DNA from: a bacterium
Lineage (GTDB): Bacteria > Bacillota > Bacilli > Lactobacillales > Streptococcaceae
Length of the DNA: 64,000 bases
NCBI GenBank assembly: GCA_905221235.1
Contig: CAJNCJ010000005.1
Span: forward strand, 1 to 64,000
Reading direction: 5' to 3'
Part shown: piece after piece, positions 10,567 through 19,814 of the stretch
Layout of the letters: every line of letters starts with the position of its first letter
Position numbering within the stretch: position 1 is the first letter of the stretch
The notes under the pieces: generated by a model
The model's input: the letters and a program-made list of their open reading frames with translations, nothing else
The model's database searches: none
What the model was told of the DNA's origin: nothing
Made by a program: the position numbers and the translations under genes

Positions 10567-11979
10567 TTAGAAGTCCAAGGCATCCGCATGTCCAGAACCA
10601 TTTCCAACAAAATATCCTGTCTTACAGTTAAGGGTAAAGAGATAGGTTCCATCTGGCTTGTAGAGGTTGTAATAACCATTGCCATTAACGATATTGACAC
10701 GTTCAAGGATGTATTGGTTACCAGTGATATAGCCACGCGAACGTGAAGTCGCTAAAATTTGTTCCAAGACACCATCCGCAAAATCCCAGGCAGAATTATT
10801 ACTATCATCAATAGCAGACTGATTATAGGCAACACGACTAGCACTTCTTTGAACAGCAACCCCTGCACTCGAGAGACCCATATTGACTTCACTGCGACTA
10901 CTTCTAGTCTCATTTGATGCCGTATTTGAACTACTTGGTTTTGTCTCACTAGAAGCATTTGAACTTGCTTGACTAGAACTGCTAGTTTGACTTGAACTTG
11001 AGCTAGAAGCGCTTGTTTGCTGACTCTTACCAAGGCTGATAGCCTTATCTAGCACTTTATCAATCTCAGTATTGCCAGTTTTAACATCCGTAAATTTAGC
11101 ATCCGATTTGACTTTGGCATTGGTATCCAAAACACCATCAACAATAGCTGGCTTTTCAAATTGTGCATTAACATCTTGAATGGCCTTGATTTGCGTTGCT
11201 AGACTATCATATTTCGATTTGGCAAGGGTATGTTCACGACTGCCTTCCAGCTTATCAAGCAAGGTCTTGAGTTGACTCAGTTTATCAAACTGACTATTTT
11301 TCAAAGCCGTTTTATTGCTATCGGTGTAGAAGGCATCGTATTGGCTATTAAAATCTTCTAAAATCGGCTGAATATTCTGCTCACTAGACGATGATTGAGA
11401 AGTTTGGATTTCCTGTGTTGAGCGATTCACTTGACGGTAAACATAATAAGCAGTCCCAAGGATAAGAACTGCTAAGGTTACTAGAATCCCATAAATCACC
11501 CATTTCTTCTTACTTTCTCCATCTTCACTATCCGTAACTCGAGAAAGCATTGGAACCTCTTCTCCTTCAAACAATTGTACTTCTTCAGTCTCAAATTCTT
11601 CGACAGGGGGAACTTCTGAATCGCGTATGAATTCTAAATCATCGAACTGATTCAAGTCATCTTCTTGTACTGAGGACTCAACTTCTGTCTCCTCACGAAT
11701 CTCTTGAAGCAAATCATCAAGAGTCGAGGTAACAGCTACCTCTTCTTTTTCGACTAACTCCTCTTTTTTGTATTGACGAGTCGCAAACTTATCTGCTTCG
11801 ATTTCATCTTTGTGTTGCTTGACATACTTATCCAAAATGGAATCTTCAGGCAAGACTCCTGCTTCCACTTCTTCATTTTTACGAATAGCTTGACCAACTG
11901 TTAACTCTTTTGCTTCATCAAAATCAAATCGCGGTTCTTGGTTTTCTTTTTTATGACGATTCCGTCTTTTCTTACTCAT
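10567..11979 (-). CDS. mapZ: MapZ (LocZ) division-site protein
   Basis: This 470-residue single-pass membrane protein has a charged cytoplasmic region (1-159, many Glu), a transmembrane helix (about 160-181, from [10 protein letters not shown]) and an outside part with a coiled segment, a Ser/Thr-rich linker (about 320-355) and a C-terminal globular domain ending in GHADALDF. This is the architecture of streptococcal MapZ, which marks the division site, binds FtsZ through its N-terminus and peptidoglycan outside. Thr67 in [10 protein letters not shown] matches a known StkP phosphorylation site. In pneumococcus mapZ occupies the same place between gnd and the rRNA methyltransferase gene. Confidence 0.92.
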   Translation of the reverse strand: MSKKRRNRHKKENQEPRFDFDEAKELTVGQAIRKNEEVEAGVLPEDSILDKYVKQHKDEIEADKFATRQYKKEELVEKEEVAVTSTLDDLLQEIREETEVESSVQEDDLNQFDDLEFIRDSEVPPVEEFETEEVQLFEGEEVPMLSRVTDSEDGESKKKWVIYGILVTLAVLILGTAYYVYRQVNRSTQEIQTSQSSSSEQNIQPILEDFNSQYDAFYTDSNKTALKNSQFDKLSQLKTLLDKLEGSREHTLAKSKYDSLATQIKAIQDVNAQFEKPAIVDGVLDTNAKVKSDAKFTDVKTGNTEIDKVLDKAISLGKSQQTSASSSSSSQTSSSSQASSNASSETKPSSSNTASNETRSSRSEVNMGLSSAGVAVQRSASRVAYNQSAIDDSNNSAWDFADGVLEQILATSRSRGYITGNQYILERVNIVNGNGYYNLYKPDGTYLFTLNCKTGYFVGNGSGHADALDF

Positions 11980-11991
11980 GAGTATCCCTTT

Positions 11992-13149
11992 CTATTTTAC
12001 CTCTTGGCGTTTAACACGCTGACCAAAATATTGATACAGATCCACTTTCAAGGTTCCGTTGTATAACTTACGTTTCTTATCCGCCTGACTACCGTACTTG
12101 GTCTCAAAGGCTTCATCACTAGTTAGGATAAACTTACTCCACGTTTTCAGCGGTGCAAATACTTGCCCCATCTCAGCATAGAGCTTGGTAACTCCTGCAT
12201 CATCTGATAAACGTTCTCCATAAGGCGGATTGGAGATAATCACGCCATTGATTTTATCAGAACGTAAATCCTGCACGCGCATCTGCTTAAATGTAATATC
12301 CCCTGCAACACCAGCTGCCTGAGCATTGGCTTTAGCAATTTCCACCATACGTGCATCGATATCACAGCCCATAATATCCAGTTCCAGCTCACGGTCTACT
12401 TTTTTAGCCGCTTCTGTACGCACTTCCTGAATCAAGCGATCGCTGACCCAGTTCCATTCTTCAAAAGCAAAAGAGCGACGAAGTCCTGGAGCCATCTTTC
12501 TAGCAATCATAACTGCCTCAATACAGAAAGTCCCCGAACCACAGGTCGGATCAATCAAAGGCTTGTCTGAATACCAGTTAGAGAGTTGTAAAATGGCTGC
12601 CGCCATGTTTTCCTTGATAGGAGCGCCACCCTTTTCCGTACGATAACCACGTTTAAAGAGGCTAGACCCGGTCGTATCTATCATGATAGTTGCCACATCT
12701 TTGAGAATAGAGACCTCAATCTTAAACTCTGGGCCATTCTCCATCAGAGGAACACCTTCTGGGCGGGCATAGTGTTTCTGCAATTTCTTGACAACAGCTT
12801 TCTTAGAAATAGCCTGAACACTCGGCTCATTGTGAAGTTTAGATTTTACACATTTGGCCTTGGAAATCGGGAACCGAGCTCCAAGTGGTAAATAATTTTC
12901 CCAATCTAGAGCGAAAACTCCCTGAAACAGCTCTTCAAAAGTCTTAGCTGGGAAAGTTCCTACGATAATTTTGATACGATCTGCTGCCCGAAGCCAGAGG
13001 TTGGTTTCGATAATCGCTCTCACGTCTCCTTGAAAACGAACACGACCATTTTCAACCTGACAATCGTAGCCCAACTCTCGCACTTCTCGTCCCACAACAG
13101 CTTCAAGACCTGCTGCCACAGTTGCAATTAAATTAAATTCTTTTTTCAT
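11992..13149 (-). CDS. THUMP-domain class I methyltransferase (RlmL-like, 23S rRNA)
   Basis: This 385-residue protein begins with a THUMP-type RNA-binding domain (about 1-160) and continues with a class I SAM methyltransferase fold: DPTCGSGTFCIEA near residues 192-204, GCDIDARMVEIAKANA near 260-275, and the catalytic NPPYGERL near 306-313. The family methylates guanine N2 in 23S rRNA or tRNA. I chose the ATG at 13149, the N-terminus MKKEFNLIATVAAGLEAVVG being typical. A TTG 15 bases upstream is also in frame and is nearer to AAAGG, so the start is not certain. It lies 12 bases before mapZ. Confidence 0.88.
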   Translation of the reverse strand: MKKEFNLIATVAAGLEAVVGREVRELGYDCQVENGRVRFQGDVRAIIETNLWLRAADRIKIIVGTFPAKTFEELFQGVFALDWENYLPLGARFPISKAKCVKSKLHNEPSVQAISKKAVVKKLQKHYARPEGVPLMENGPEFKIEVSILKDVATIMIDTTGSSLFKRGYRTEKGGAPIKENMAAAILQLSNWYSDKPLIDPTCGSGTFCIEAVMIARKMAPGLRRSFAFEEWNWVSDRLIQEVRTEAAKKVDRELELDIMGCDIDARMVEIAKANAQAAGVAGDITFKQMRVQDLRSDKINGVIISNPPYGERLSDDAGVTKLYAEMGQVFAPLKTWSKFILTSDEAFETKYGSQADKKRKLYNGTLKVDLYQYFGQRVKRQEVK

Positions 13150-13185
13150 GTTACAGTCTTGCAAGACCTTTCTATATGTACACTT

Positions 13186-13224
13186 TAAAAAATGAGGTTG
13201 AGAAAATTTCTCAGCCCCAACCTA
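13186..13224 (-). terminator. rnpB terminator
   Basis: On the minus strand AGGTTG..GAGAAA folds with TTTCTC..CAACCT, with a small GCCC bulge, and is followed by TTTTTT. It lies a few bases after the 3' end of RNase P RNA. Confidence 0.75.
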
Positions 13225-13227
13225 TAT

Positions 13228-13617
13228 GCAATTTTCTATAAGCCATGTTTTGTTCCAGAAGTGACTAGGACCACTTCCTTCGATAATCATCTGTCTACCA
13301 CTAACAGCTCTAGCTGATAGCAGTCAGAATACTACGTTCGTTTCCGCGTACTCCATGCCCCGACCAAAATTTGGGTTGCTAGCTTGAGGGGTTTACCGCG
13401 TTCCACTCTCTCCGTTTCCAGAAAGACTCCGTCACTGTGGCACTTTCAAGCCTACTCTGACCTATCCAAGGACTTAGCCATTTCAACTGCCGTAACGATT
13501 TCTCGTCCCTAGGCTTATGGTTTCGCCTAGCACAAACACTACAGGCATCACAGCCTGTGCTAGCATGGACTTTCCTCATGAGAAATAACTCTCCTCACGC
13601 GATTATCCAAAAATTGC
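13228..13617 (-). ncRNA. rnpB: RNase P RNA, type B
   Basis: The minus strand carries the conserved RNase P RNA core: GAGGAAAGTCCATGC about 40 bases from the 5' end, GAAACCATAAGCCTAGGGAC, and ACAGATGATTATCG near the 3' end. The ends GCAATTTTTGGATAA and TTATAGAAAATTGC pair to form helix P1, which sets the boundaries. At about 390 bases it has the size of the Firmicute (type B) form. It is the ribozyme that removes tRNA 5' leaders. The pneumococcal gene has the same place beside gpsB. Confidence 0.95.
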
Positions 13618-13634
13618 ACATCTCAAATAACTAC

Positions 13635-13964
13635 TTAGAAATCTGAGTTATCTAAAATTTGTTTACCAAACACTTCTTTTTCAAGACGATTCAAGCGTTT
13701 CAAAATATCAAAATTCGTCATAGAACTTGTAGTTGCCGCTTCAAGGGGCTCTGCTTGAACTGGTGAAGGTTTCGGTTTACGAGCCAGTTCTTCCTTCAAA
13801 TCCGCAATTTCCTGACGAAGTGACTTGACCAAGGCAGCATAGGTTTCATAATCCTTAATGACATCGTCTAAAAACTCATCAACTTCTACTTTACTATACC
13901 CTCGGACTTCACGCCCAAACTCTTGTTCAAAAATATCTTTCGCTGAAAAAATAATACTTGCCAT
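13635..13964 (-). CDS. gpsB: GpsB cell-division regulator
   Basis: This 109-residue DivIVA-like protein has the membrane-binding N-terminal coiled domain ([20 protein letters not shown] near 5-24, [14 protein letters not shown] near 25-38), a long coiled coil to about residue 60, a Pro-rich linker, and a short C-terminal trimerisation helix ([17 protein letters not shown]). GpsB coordinates septal and peripheral peptidoglycan synthesis with PBPs and StkP. I start it at [10 protein letters not shown] (13964), six bases after GGAGAG; a start four codons upstream has a worse site. Confidence 0.93.
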   Translation of the reverse strand: MASIIFSAKDIFEQEFGREVRGYSKVEVDEFLDDVIKDYETYAALVKSLRQEIADLKEELARKPKPSPVQAEPLEAATTSSMTNFDILKRLNRLEKEVFGKQILDNSDF

Positions 13965-14033
13965 GTCTCTCTCCATTCTCGCTTGCTAGTATTATTATAT
14001 AAAAAAAGCCAAACAAAAATCAAGGTCAAAGCT

Positions 14034-14561
14034 TCAATTTTCGGAAAAATTTTCAGCAAGTTCATTTAACTGATCAAATGTTAATCTCTTTATAAAATAG
14101 TCCTCTTGATTTTTCATCTTTTGGTAAAAATAAGCTAGTTTCGTTTCATTTTCTTCATCATAAAAAAGATAGGAACTATTCGTGTTTTCCAGTAAAAACT
14201 GCTGGTAGTCTCTTAACTGCCCCTTGTGTTCATAGCGAGGATAGGCATATTTGATAAAGTCTACCTGTTTAAAGCGGCTCAGTTTCATCTGATTGCCTTC
14301 ATTCCAATTTTCCCCATGGGTTTCAAAAGCAAAAATGGTGGCCAACTGGAAACCGTATTCGGTCTTCATTTCCTGAGCAATCTCTAAAACCCAATATTCA
14401 AAACCCAAACTCCCTGTAAATACAAGCCAAGTCACCCCATCTGCTGCCATAGCTTCTAAATCTTTACGTATCGCTTTTTTAATCAATTTAAGACGAGGAT
14501 CCTTGTCCGAAAACAAACCCAAATCAAAAGCAGAATAGCCCAAAACCAAAGCTGTAGTCAT
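14034..14561 (-). CDS. YpsA-like protein (DUF1273, SLOG fold)
   Basis: This 175-residue protein matches the DUF1273/YpsA family: [17 protein letters not shown] at the N-terminus, then [18 protein letters not shown] with the Gly-rich loop of a SLOG nucleotide-binding fold. The biochemical role is not established; relatives in Bacillus affect division. It lies between gpsB and recU, both linked to division or chromosome segregation. I chose the start at 14561 because the family N-terminus begins there and the upstream extension would cross the recU promoter. Confidence 0.8.
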   Translation of the reverse strand: MTTALVLGYSAFDLGLFSDKDPRLKLIKKAIRKDLEAMAADGVTWLVFTGSLGFEYWVLEIAQEMKTEYGFQLATIFAFETHGENWNEGNQMKLSRFKQVDFIKYAYPRYEHKGQLRDYQQFLLENTNSSYLFYDEENETKLAYFYQKMKNQEDYFIKRLTFDQLNELAENFSEN

Positions 14562-14586
14562 TTTTAACCCTTTCTGTGCAAATTTA

Positions 14587-14595
14587 TGATATAAT
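14587..14595 (+). promoter_or_regulatory. extended -10 promoter for recU-pbp1A
   Basis: TGATATAAT, an extended -10 element with TATAAT at 14590-14595, lies about 33 bases before the recU start. No good -35 is seen 17 bases upstream, which is common for extended -10 promoters. Confidence 0.65.
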
Positions 14596-14627
14596 AGAGT
14601 GATGTTATTGTACCAATAAGGAGAATT

Positions 14628-15227
14628 ATGGTCAACTATCCTCATAAAATTTCATCACAAAAAAGACAAACTTCTCTTTCTCAACCCAAAAATTTCGCAA
14701 ATCGAGGAATGTCTTTTGAAAAGATGATCAATGCTACCAACGACTACTATTTGTCTCAGGGCTTGGCTGTTATACACAAGAAACCAACTCCTATTCAAAT
14801 CGTACGAGTGGACTATCCACAACGAAGTCGTGCCAAGATTGTTGAAGCCTATTTTCGACAAGCTTCAACGACAGACTATTCTGGCGTTTATAAGGGATAT
14901 TACATCGACTTTGAAGCCAAGGAAACAAAACAAAAACGTGCGATTCCGATGAAAAATTTCCATCCACATCAGATTCAGCATATGGAACAAGTCCTTGCCC
15001 AACAAGGAATCTGCTTTGTCCTTCTTCACTTTTCTTCCCAGCAAGAAACCTACTTATTGCCGGCATTCGATTTGATTCGCTTCTATCATCAAGATAAGGG
15101 ACAAAAATCAATGCCACTTGGATATATTCGAGAATACGGTTACCAGATAAAACTAGGGGCATTCCCACAAATTCCCTATCTCGATGTTATCAAAGAACAT
15201 TTACTAGGTGGTAAACAAGATGAATAA
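14628..15227 (+). CDS. recU: Holliday junction resolvase RecU
   Basis: This 199-residue RecU protein resolves Holliday junctions in recombination and chromosome segregation. The nuclease core is visible: [17 protein letters not shown] near 24-40, ADYSG-type segment [20 protein letters not shown] near residues 83-102 with the Asp and Glu-x-Lys metal ligands, and [17 protein letters not shown] precedes the ATG by four bases. The last eight bases overlap the start of pbp1A, the arrangement conserved in pneumococcus and in Bacillus (recU-ponA). Confidence 0.95.
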   Translation: MVNYPHKISSQKRQTSLSQPKNFANRGMSFEKMINATNDYYLSQGLAVIHKKPTPIQIVRVDYPQRSRAKIVEAYFRQASTTDYSGVYKGYYIDFEAKETKQKRAIPMKNFHPHQIQHMEQVLAQQGICFVLLHFSSQQETYLLPAFDLIRFYHQDKGQKSMPLGYIREYGYQIKLGAFPQIPYLDVIKEHLLGGKQDE

Positions 15228-17385
15228 ATACATTCTTATGCGAATATTAAAGTATATTGGAATCTTTTTCCTAACTCTCTTTATCGCATTATTTCTATTG
15301 GGCGGGGGTGTTTTCCTCTATTTTGTGAGCAAAGCTCCAGCCCTATCAGATAGTAAATTAGTTGCAACGACTTCTAGCAAGATTTATGACAATAATAACG
15401 AACTCATTGCCGATCTGGGCTCTGAACGCCGAGTAAACGCTCAGGCCAACGAAATTCCTACTGATTTAGTCAAAGCTATCGTGTCTATCGAAGATCATCG
15501 TTTCTTTGACCACAGAGGGATCGATACGATTCGGATTATGGGAGCCTTCTTACGTAACTTACAAAGTAATTCTTTACAGGGGGGATCAACCCTAACCCAA
15601 CAGTTGATTAAGTTGACCTATTTCTCAACATCAACTTCGGATCAAAACATCTCCCGAAAAGCACAAGAGGCTTGGCTAGCTATCCAATTGGAACAAAAAG
15701 CTACCAAACAAGAAATCCTTACCTACTACATCAATAAGGTCTATATGTCAAATGGTAATTATGGAATGCAGACAGCAGCCCAAAATTACTATGGAAAAGA
15801 TCTAAAGGATCTATCTTTACCTCAATTAGCTTTGCTAGCAGGTATGCCTCAGGCCCCCAACCAATACGATCCTTACTCTCATCCGGAAGCAGCACTAGAC
15901 CGTCGTAATTTAGTTCTTTCAGAAATGAGAGGGCAAGATTACATTAGTGCTGAGCAATATGAAAAAGCCGTCAACACACCTATCACTGATGGTTTACAAA
16001 GTCTTAAGTCGGCTGCTACTTATCCAGCATATATGGATAACTATCTAAAAGAGGTTATTGAACAAGTAGAGCACGAAACTGGATATAATCTTCTTACTAC
16101 TGGGATGGAAGTCTACACAAATGTAGACAAGGGAATTCAACAACGACTTTGGGATATTTACAATACAGATGAATATGTCTCTTATCCAGATGATGACCTT
16201 CAAGTAGCCTCAACTATCGTAGATACTTCCAATGGTAAAGTCATCGCCCAACTTGGAGCTCGTCACCAAGCAAGTAACGTTTCATTTGGTACCAACCAAG
16301 CTGTGGAAACCAACCGTGACTGGGGATCAACCATGAAACCAATCACTGATTATGCCCCAGCCTTAGAATACGGTGTATATGATTCAACTGCAACTACTGT
16401 CCACGATATTCCTTATAACTATCCTGGTACAAGTACCCCTGTTTACAACTGGGATCGAGCATATTTTGGTAATATTACTCTGCAATATGCCCTTCAACAA
16501 TCTCGTAACGTACCTGCCGTTGAAACACTAAACAAGGTTGGTTTAGATAGAGCTAAAAACTTCCTAAATGGTTTAGGAATCGACTATCCTGTAATACACT
16601 ATTCAAATGCTATTTCAAGTAATACAACTGAATCTGGTAAACAGTACGGTGCAAGCAGTGAGAAAATGGCTGCGGCTTACGCTGCATTCGCAAATGGCGG
16701 TACTTATCACAAACCAATGTACATCAATAAAATCGTCTTTAGTGATGGTAGTGAAAAAGAATTTTCTGACGCTGGTATAAGAGCTATGAAAGAGTCTACT
16801 GCCTACATGATGACAGAAATGATGAAAACAGTCTTGACATCTGGAACAGGTTACAACGCCTATCTGCCTGGAATTCCTCAAGCAGGGAAAACAGGGACTT
16901 CTAACTATACCGATGAAGAAATTGAAAATCATATCAAGTCGAATCAACTTGTAGCTCCGGATGAACTGTTTGTCGGTTATACTCGTAAGTATTCAATGGC
17001 CGTTTGGACGGGTTATAGCAACCGTCTCACTCCTATTCTAGGCGACGGTCTCACAGTTGCTGCTAGAGTCTATCGCGCTATGATGAGCTACCTTGCTCAA
17101 AATAACCATCCTGGAGATTGGACAATGCCTGAAGGACTATACCGAAGTGGCCAGTTCGTATTCCAAAATGGAGCCAGAAATACATTAAATACTCCTGACA
17201 CACAGCAAACACAATCAGAAGTAGAGAATCCCTCTACCACAAATGAAAATACAAGTACACAAGTAACACCTACTCCTGGTCAACAATCAAATAATCCTGC
17301 TCCAACGAATCCAAATCAGGGACTGCCTGGCCAACAAATCCAACAACAACCACAGGCCCCTCGATTTCAACAACCACAACAGTAA
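15220..17385 (+). CDS. pbp1A: penicillin-binding protein 1A (class A)
   Basis: This 721-residue bifunctional peptidoglycan synthase has a short cytoplasmic tail, one transmembrane helix (about 9-33), a GT51 glycosyltransferase domain ([42 protein letters not shown]) and a transpeptidase domain with STMK, SRN and KTGTSNYT. A Gln/Pro/Asn-rich tail closes it. The ATG at 15220 gives the usual N-terminus and overlaps recU by eight bases. The motif residues associated with beta-lactam susceptibility are unsubstituted: Thr in STMK, SRNVP, and SNQL rather than NTGY at the known resistance block. The stretch before KTG ([10 protein letters not shown]) differs from the common pneumococcal allele. Confidence 0.96.
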   Translation: MNKYILMRILKYIGIFFLTLFIALFLLGGGVFLYFVSKAPALSDSKLVATTSSKIYDNNNELIADLGSERRVNAQANEIPTDLVKAIVSIEDHRFFDHRGIDTIRIMGAFLRNLQSNSLQGGSTLTQQLIKLTYFSTSTSDQNISRKAQEAWLAIQLEQKATKQEILTYYINKVYMSNGNYGMQTAAQNYYGKDLKDLSLPQLALLAGMPQAPNQYDPYSHPEAALDRRNLVLSEMRGQDYISAEQYEKAVNTPITDGLQSLKSAATYPAYMDNYLKEVIEQVEHETGYNLLTTGMEVYTNVDKGIQQRLWDIYNTDEYVSYPDDDLQVASTIVDTSNGKVIAQLGARHQASNVSFGTNQAVETNRDWGSTMKPITDYAPALEYGVYDSTATTVHDIPYNYPGTSTPVYNWDRAYFGNITLQYALQQSRNVPAVETLNKVGLDRAKNFLNGLGIDYPVIHYSNAISSNTTESGKQYGASSEKMAAAYAAFANGGTYHKPMYINKIVFSDGSEKEFSDAGIRAMKESTAYMMTEMMKTVLTSGTGYNAYLPGIPQAGKTGTSNYTDEEIENHIKSNQLVAPDELFVGYTRKYSMAVWTGYSNRLTPILGDGLTVAARVYRAMMSYLAQNNHPGDWTMPEGLYRSGQFVFQNGARNTLNTPDTQQTQSEVENPSTTNENTSTQVTPTPGQQSNNPAPTNPNQGLPGQQIQQQPQAPRFQQPQQ

Positions 17386-17390
17386 ACACG

Positions 17391-17427
17391 AAAAATCCTG
17401 AGAGTTAGAAATTCTCAGGATTTTTTA
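17391..17427 (+). terminator. terminator of recU-pbp1A
   Basis: AAAATCCTGAGA pairs with TCTCAGGATTTT around GTTAGAAAT, followed by a T run, six bases after the pbp1A stop. Confidence 0.88.
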
Positions 17428-17442
17428 CTACAAGATAGCTAA

Positions 17443-17601
17443 TACTCAATGAAAATCAAAGAGCAAACTAGGAATCTAGCCGCAGGTTGCTCAAAACAGT
17501 GTTTTGAGGTTGTGGAGAGAACTGACGAAGTCAGCTCAAAATACTGTTTTGAGGTTGCAGATGGAAGCTGACGGGGTTTGAAGAGATTTTAGAAGAATAT
17601 A
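17443..17601 (-). repeat. BOX element (A-B-B-C order on minus strand, boxA shortened)
   Basis: The plus strand begins TACTCAATGAAAATCAAAGA and ends GGGGTTTGAAGAGATTTTAG, the two termini of pneumococcal BOX elements (boxC and boxA). Between them are two copies of the boxB core TCAAAACAGTGTTTTGAGGT / TCAAAATACTGTTTTGAGGT separated by CTGACGAAGTCAG, an internal hairpin. The central part of boxA (the CGTCGCCTTGCC segment) is missing. It fills the gap between the convergent pbp1A and aliA. Confidence 0.88.
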
Positions 17602-17633
17602 AAGGAGTCGGCTGCAAACCAACTCCTTTACCT

Positions 17634-19613
17634 TTATTTCACATGTTTTGCAAGGTCTTCTTGCGCTTTTTTATTGGATTCTTCTTTTTCTTTCATCCAT
17701 TTATCTTGAGCTTTTTGGTATTCATCCACAGTAACTGCCTTGTCTTGGAGTTCCAAGTATTTGTACAAGAGTGGATCACTTGTCCCCTTGTTACCAGAGA
17801 AGGCAAACGGCATCGTAAATGGTACCATCTTAGACAAGATTGGGCGACCAGTGAGTGATGTTGTTGGGATAATCAAGGCACTATCTGTCAACCAAGCTTG
17901 GGCCGCAGCGTATTTATCATATCGTTTAGAAACATCTGTAGCCTCATCACCAGCTTCTGTAACCAATTTTTCGTAGTCATATAGACCTACTTTTTTAGCA
18001 GCTACATTATCTTTCCCTGAGTCAAACCCTAAATATGTTTTAGTACTTTCTCCTACAGAAGGCTTGATAATATCAAGGTAGGTTGATGGATCGGCAAAGT
18101 CAGGACCCCAACCGACATTATCTGATAAATCCCAGTCTTCGCCAGCAGCATTTTCAGCAAAATATGTAATATTGTTTACTTCATCTTTTTGTAGTTGTTG
18201 AATATCAATAATGACATTATCAGTTCCTAAAGTCGCTTCCAAGGATTGTTTCATAGATTGCACGCGCTGAACTTTTGTAGTTGCTGTTTGGTCAACAGGC
18301 ATATCTAGGTGAATTGGGAATTGGACTCCTTCAGCTTGTAAGGCTGATTTAGCTTTAGCAAATTCAGCCTTGGCTTTCTCTGGATTGTAAAGGCCATCCT
18401 GAGAATCTGCAAGATTAACATCCTTCCATTCATCCCCATAAGTGACCAATTTCTCTTTGACCATATCGCCAAAGTTTTTACCATCTGCTTGAACAAATGT
18501 TGGTGGAACAAAGAGATTACGTAAGATTTTGCTTGCTCCAGTTTGTCCATTCAGCTGAGAGGCATAGGCTGTACGGTCAAATCCAAAAGCAATAGCCTGA
18601 CGGAAATCCTTGTTTAAGAGAGCTTTTTTAGTAGATGTCTTTTGTTCTTCGCTGGTTTTAGATGTGTATTTATAAGATTGGCGGTCAATATTTGTACCAA
18701 CTAGATACGTAACAGAGTCTTGTTGAGTATAGACAATATTGTCTTTCAGCTCTTTTTCAAGTTCTGCAAAACTTGCACTTGTTGGATAGAGACGAGCTGC
18801 TGTAAGGCTACCATCTTTAAAGTTTTCTGCAGGTTTACTAGTATCTTGACCATCCCAGAATGACAATTTAACTTTGTCAACATGCACATTATCCTTATCC
18901 CAGTAGTTCGGATTTTTCGCAAATTCAACAGAGGATTTGGTCACAATAGATTTCAACAAATAAGGACCATTGTACAAGATACTACTTGGATCCGTAGCTT
19001 TGGCAAAATCATCCCCTTTTGAGTTCAAAAACTCTTCATTGACTGGCGCAAGCACACCCATGGTTGTTTTTGAATTCCAAAAGCTTTCAGGTTTGTTCAA
19101 AGTGTATTGGACTGTTTGATCGTCAAGGGCTTTAATCCCAACTTGAGAGAAATCTTTAATTTCCCCTTTAGCATAAGCATCCAGACCTTTGATTGAATCT
19201 TGTACCAAGTAAAGGGCTTCTGCTTTCTTATCTGTTGCATATTTAAGACCTGTCACAAAGTCCTGAGCCTTAACAGGAGCATACTCTTCGCCCTCAGATG
19301 TGTACCACTTGGCATCCTGACGAATCTTATAAGTGTAGGTCAATCCATCCTTAGAAACTGACCAGTCCTCTGCCATTGAGGGAATAAGGTTCCCGTATTT
19401 ATCATTTTCAAGCAATCCATCAATCACATTACTAGTAATGTCAGCAGTTGCTGCCTTACCAGTTGTTAAGTAGTTGAGATTATCTGGGTGGGTCTCATAG
19501 GTAAAGGCAAAGGTCTGCTCACCTTTAGCGCCTGAGCCCCCAGAACAAGCAGCTAAAACACCCGCTGCTAATAAAGTCACTCCCGCAAGAGCCAATACTT
19601 TTCTTGTTTTCAT
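17634..19613 (-). CDS. aliA: AliA oligopeptide-binding lipoprotein
   Basis: This 659-residue SBP family 5 (OppA-like) lipoprotein has a signal peptide and lipobox LLAAGVLAACSGG (lipidated Cys near residue 22). Family segments include DGLTYTYKIRQDAKW, ALYLVQDSIKGLDAY, ILYNGPYLLKSI and VGWGPDFADPSTYLDI. It captures oligopeptides outside the membrane for the Ami permease. I start it at 19613: AAGGAG lies six bases upstream, and a consensus promoter ends at 19639, so the longer in-frame start cannot be used. In pneumococci aliA marks the 3' border of the capsule locus, as here. A CodY-like site lies upstream of its promoter. Confidence 0.95.
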   Translation of the reverse strand: MKTRKVLALAGVTLLAAGVLAACSGGSGAKGEQTFAFTYETHPDNLNYLTTGKAATADITSNVIDGLLENDKYGNLIPSMAEDWSVSKDGLTYTYKIRQDAKWYTSEGEEYAPVKAQDFVTGLKYATDKKAEALYLVQDSIKGLDAYAKGEIKDFSQVGIKALDDQTVQYTLNKPESFWNSKTTMGVLAPVNEEFLNSKGDDFAKATDPSSILYNGPYLLKSIVTKSSVEFAKNPNYWDKDNVHVDKVKLSFWDGQDTSKPAENFKDGSLTAARLYPTSASFAELEKELKDNIVYTQQDSVTYLVGTNIDRQSYKYTSKTSEEQKTSTKKALLNKDFRQAIAFGFDRTAYASQLNGQTGASKILRNLFVPPTFVQADGKNFGDMVKEKLVTYGDEWKDVNLADSQDGLYNPEKAKAEFAKAKSALQAEGVQFPIHLDMPVDQTATTKVQRVQSMKQSLEATLGTDNVIIDIQQLQKDEVNNITYFAENAAGEDWDLSDNVGWGPDFADPSTYLDIIKPSVGESTKTYLGFDSGKDNVAAKKVGLYDYEKLVTEAGDEATDVSKRYDKYAAAQAWLTDSALIIPTTSLTGRPILSKMVPFTMPFAFSGNKGTSDPLLYKYLELQDKAVTVDEYQKAQDKWMKEKEESNKKAQEDLAKHVK

Positions 19614-19638
19614 AATCTTCTCCTTCGTTTTTTTATTC

Positions 19639-19667
19639 ATTATAGACCCTTTTTCAAGTCCTGTCAA
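19639..19667 (-). promoter_or_regulatory. sigma-A promoter of aliA
   Basis: TTGACA (19662-19667), 17 bases, TATAAT (19639-19644) on the minus strand: perfect consensus. The expected transcript begins about 20 bases before the chosen aliA start. Confidence 0.9.
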
Positions 19668-19670
19668 TAC

Positions 19671-19685
19671 AATTTTCAGAATTTT
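19671..19685. promoter_or_regulatory. CodY-box-like site upstream of aliA
   Basis: AATTTTCAGAATTTT matches the CodY consensus AATTTTCWGAAAATT at 13 of 15 positions by my count. It lies three bases upstream of the -35, so it could modulate the promoter in response to branched-chain amino acids. Confidence 0.5.
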
Positions 19686-19733
19686 TGAAACTTATTTTTT
19701 AAACAATAAGGTTGTAAAAATATGAATAATATC

Positions 19734-19773
19734 AAAAAATCCCTCAACTACATTACATAGTCAAGGAATTTTT
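19734..19773 (-). terminator. terminator at the end of the capsule operon
   Basis: On the minus strand AAATTCCTTGACTA and TAGTTGAGGGATTT form a long stem, followed by a T run. It lies about 40 bases after the glf pseudogene and separates the capsule transcript from aliA. Confidence 0.75.
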
Positions 19774-19814
19774 AATACTATTATAAATAAGAACTGGTGG
19801 TCAATTTTACTTAT

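Noticed and set aside
13379..13579. 66-codon open frame on the minus strand
   Set aside because: It lies wholly inside RNase P RNA, whose conserved core explains the sequence.
17443..17601. RUP element as identity of the intergenic repeat
   Set aside because: The termini and the internal boxB hairpins fit BOX elements, whose boxA contains the known BOX-PCR priming sequence; RUP fits less well.
19614..19667. Longer aliA start giving 18 extra residues
   Set aside because: It begins in the aliA promoter itself; the lipoprotein signal starts at 19613 behind a good ribosome site.
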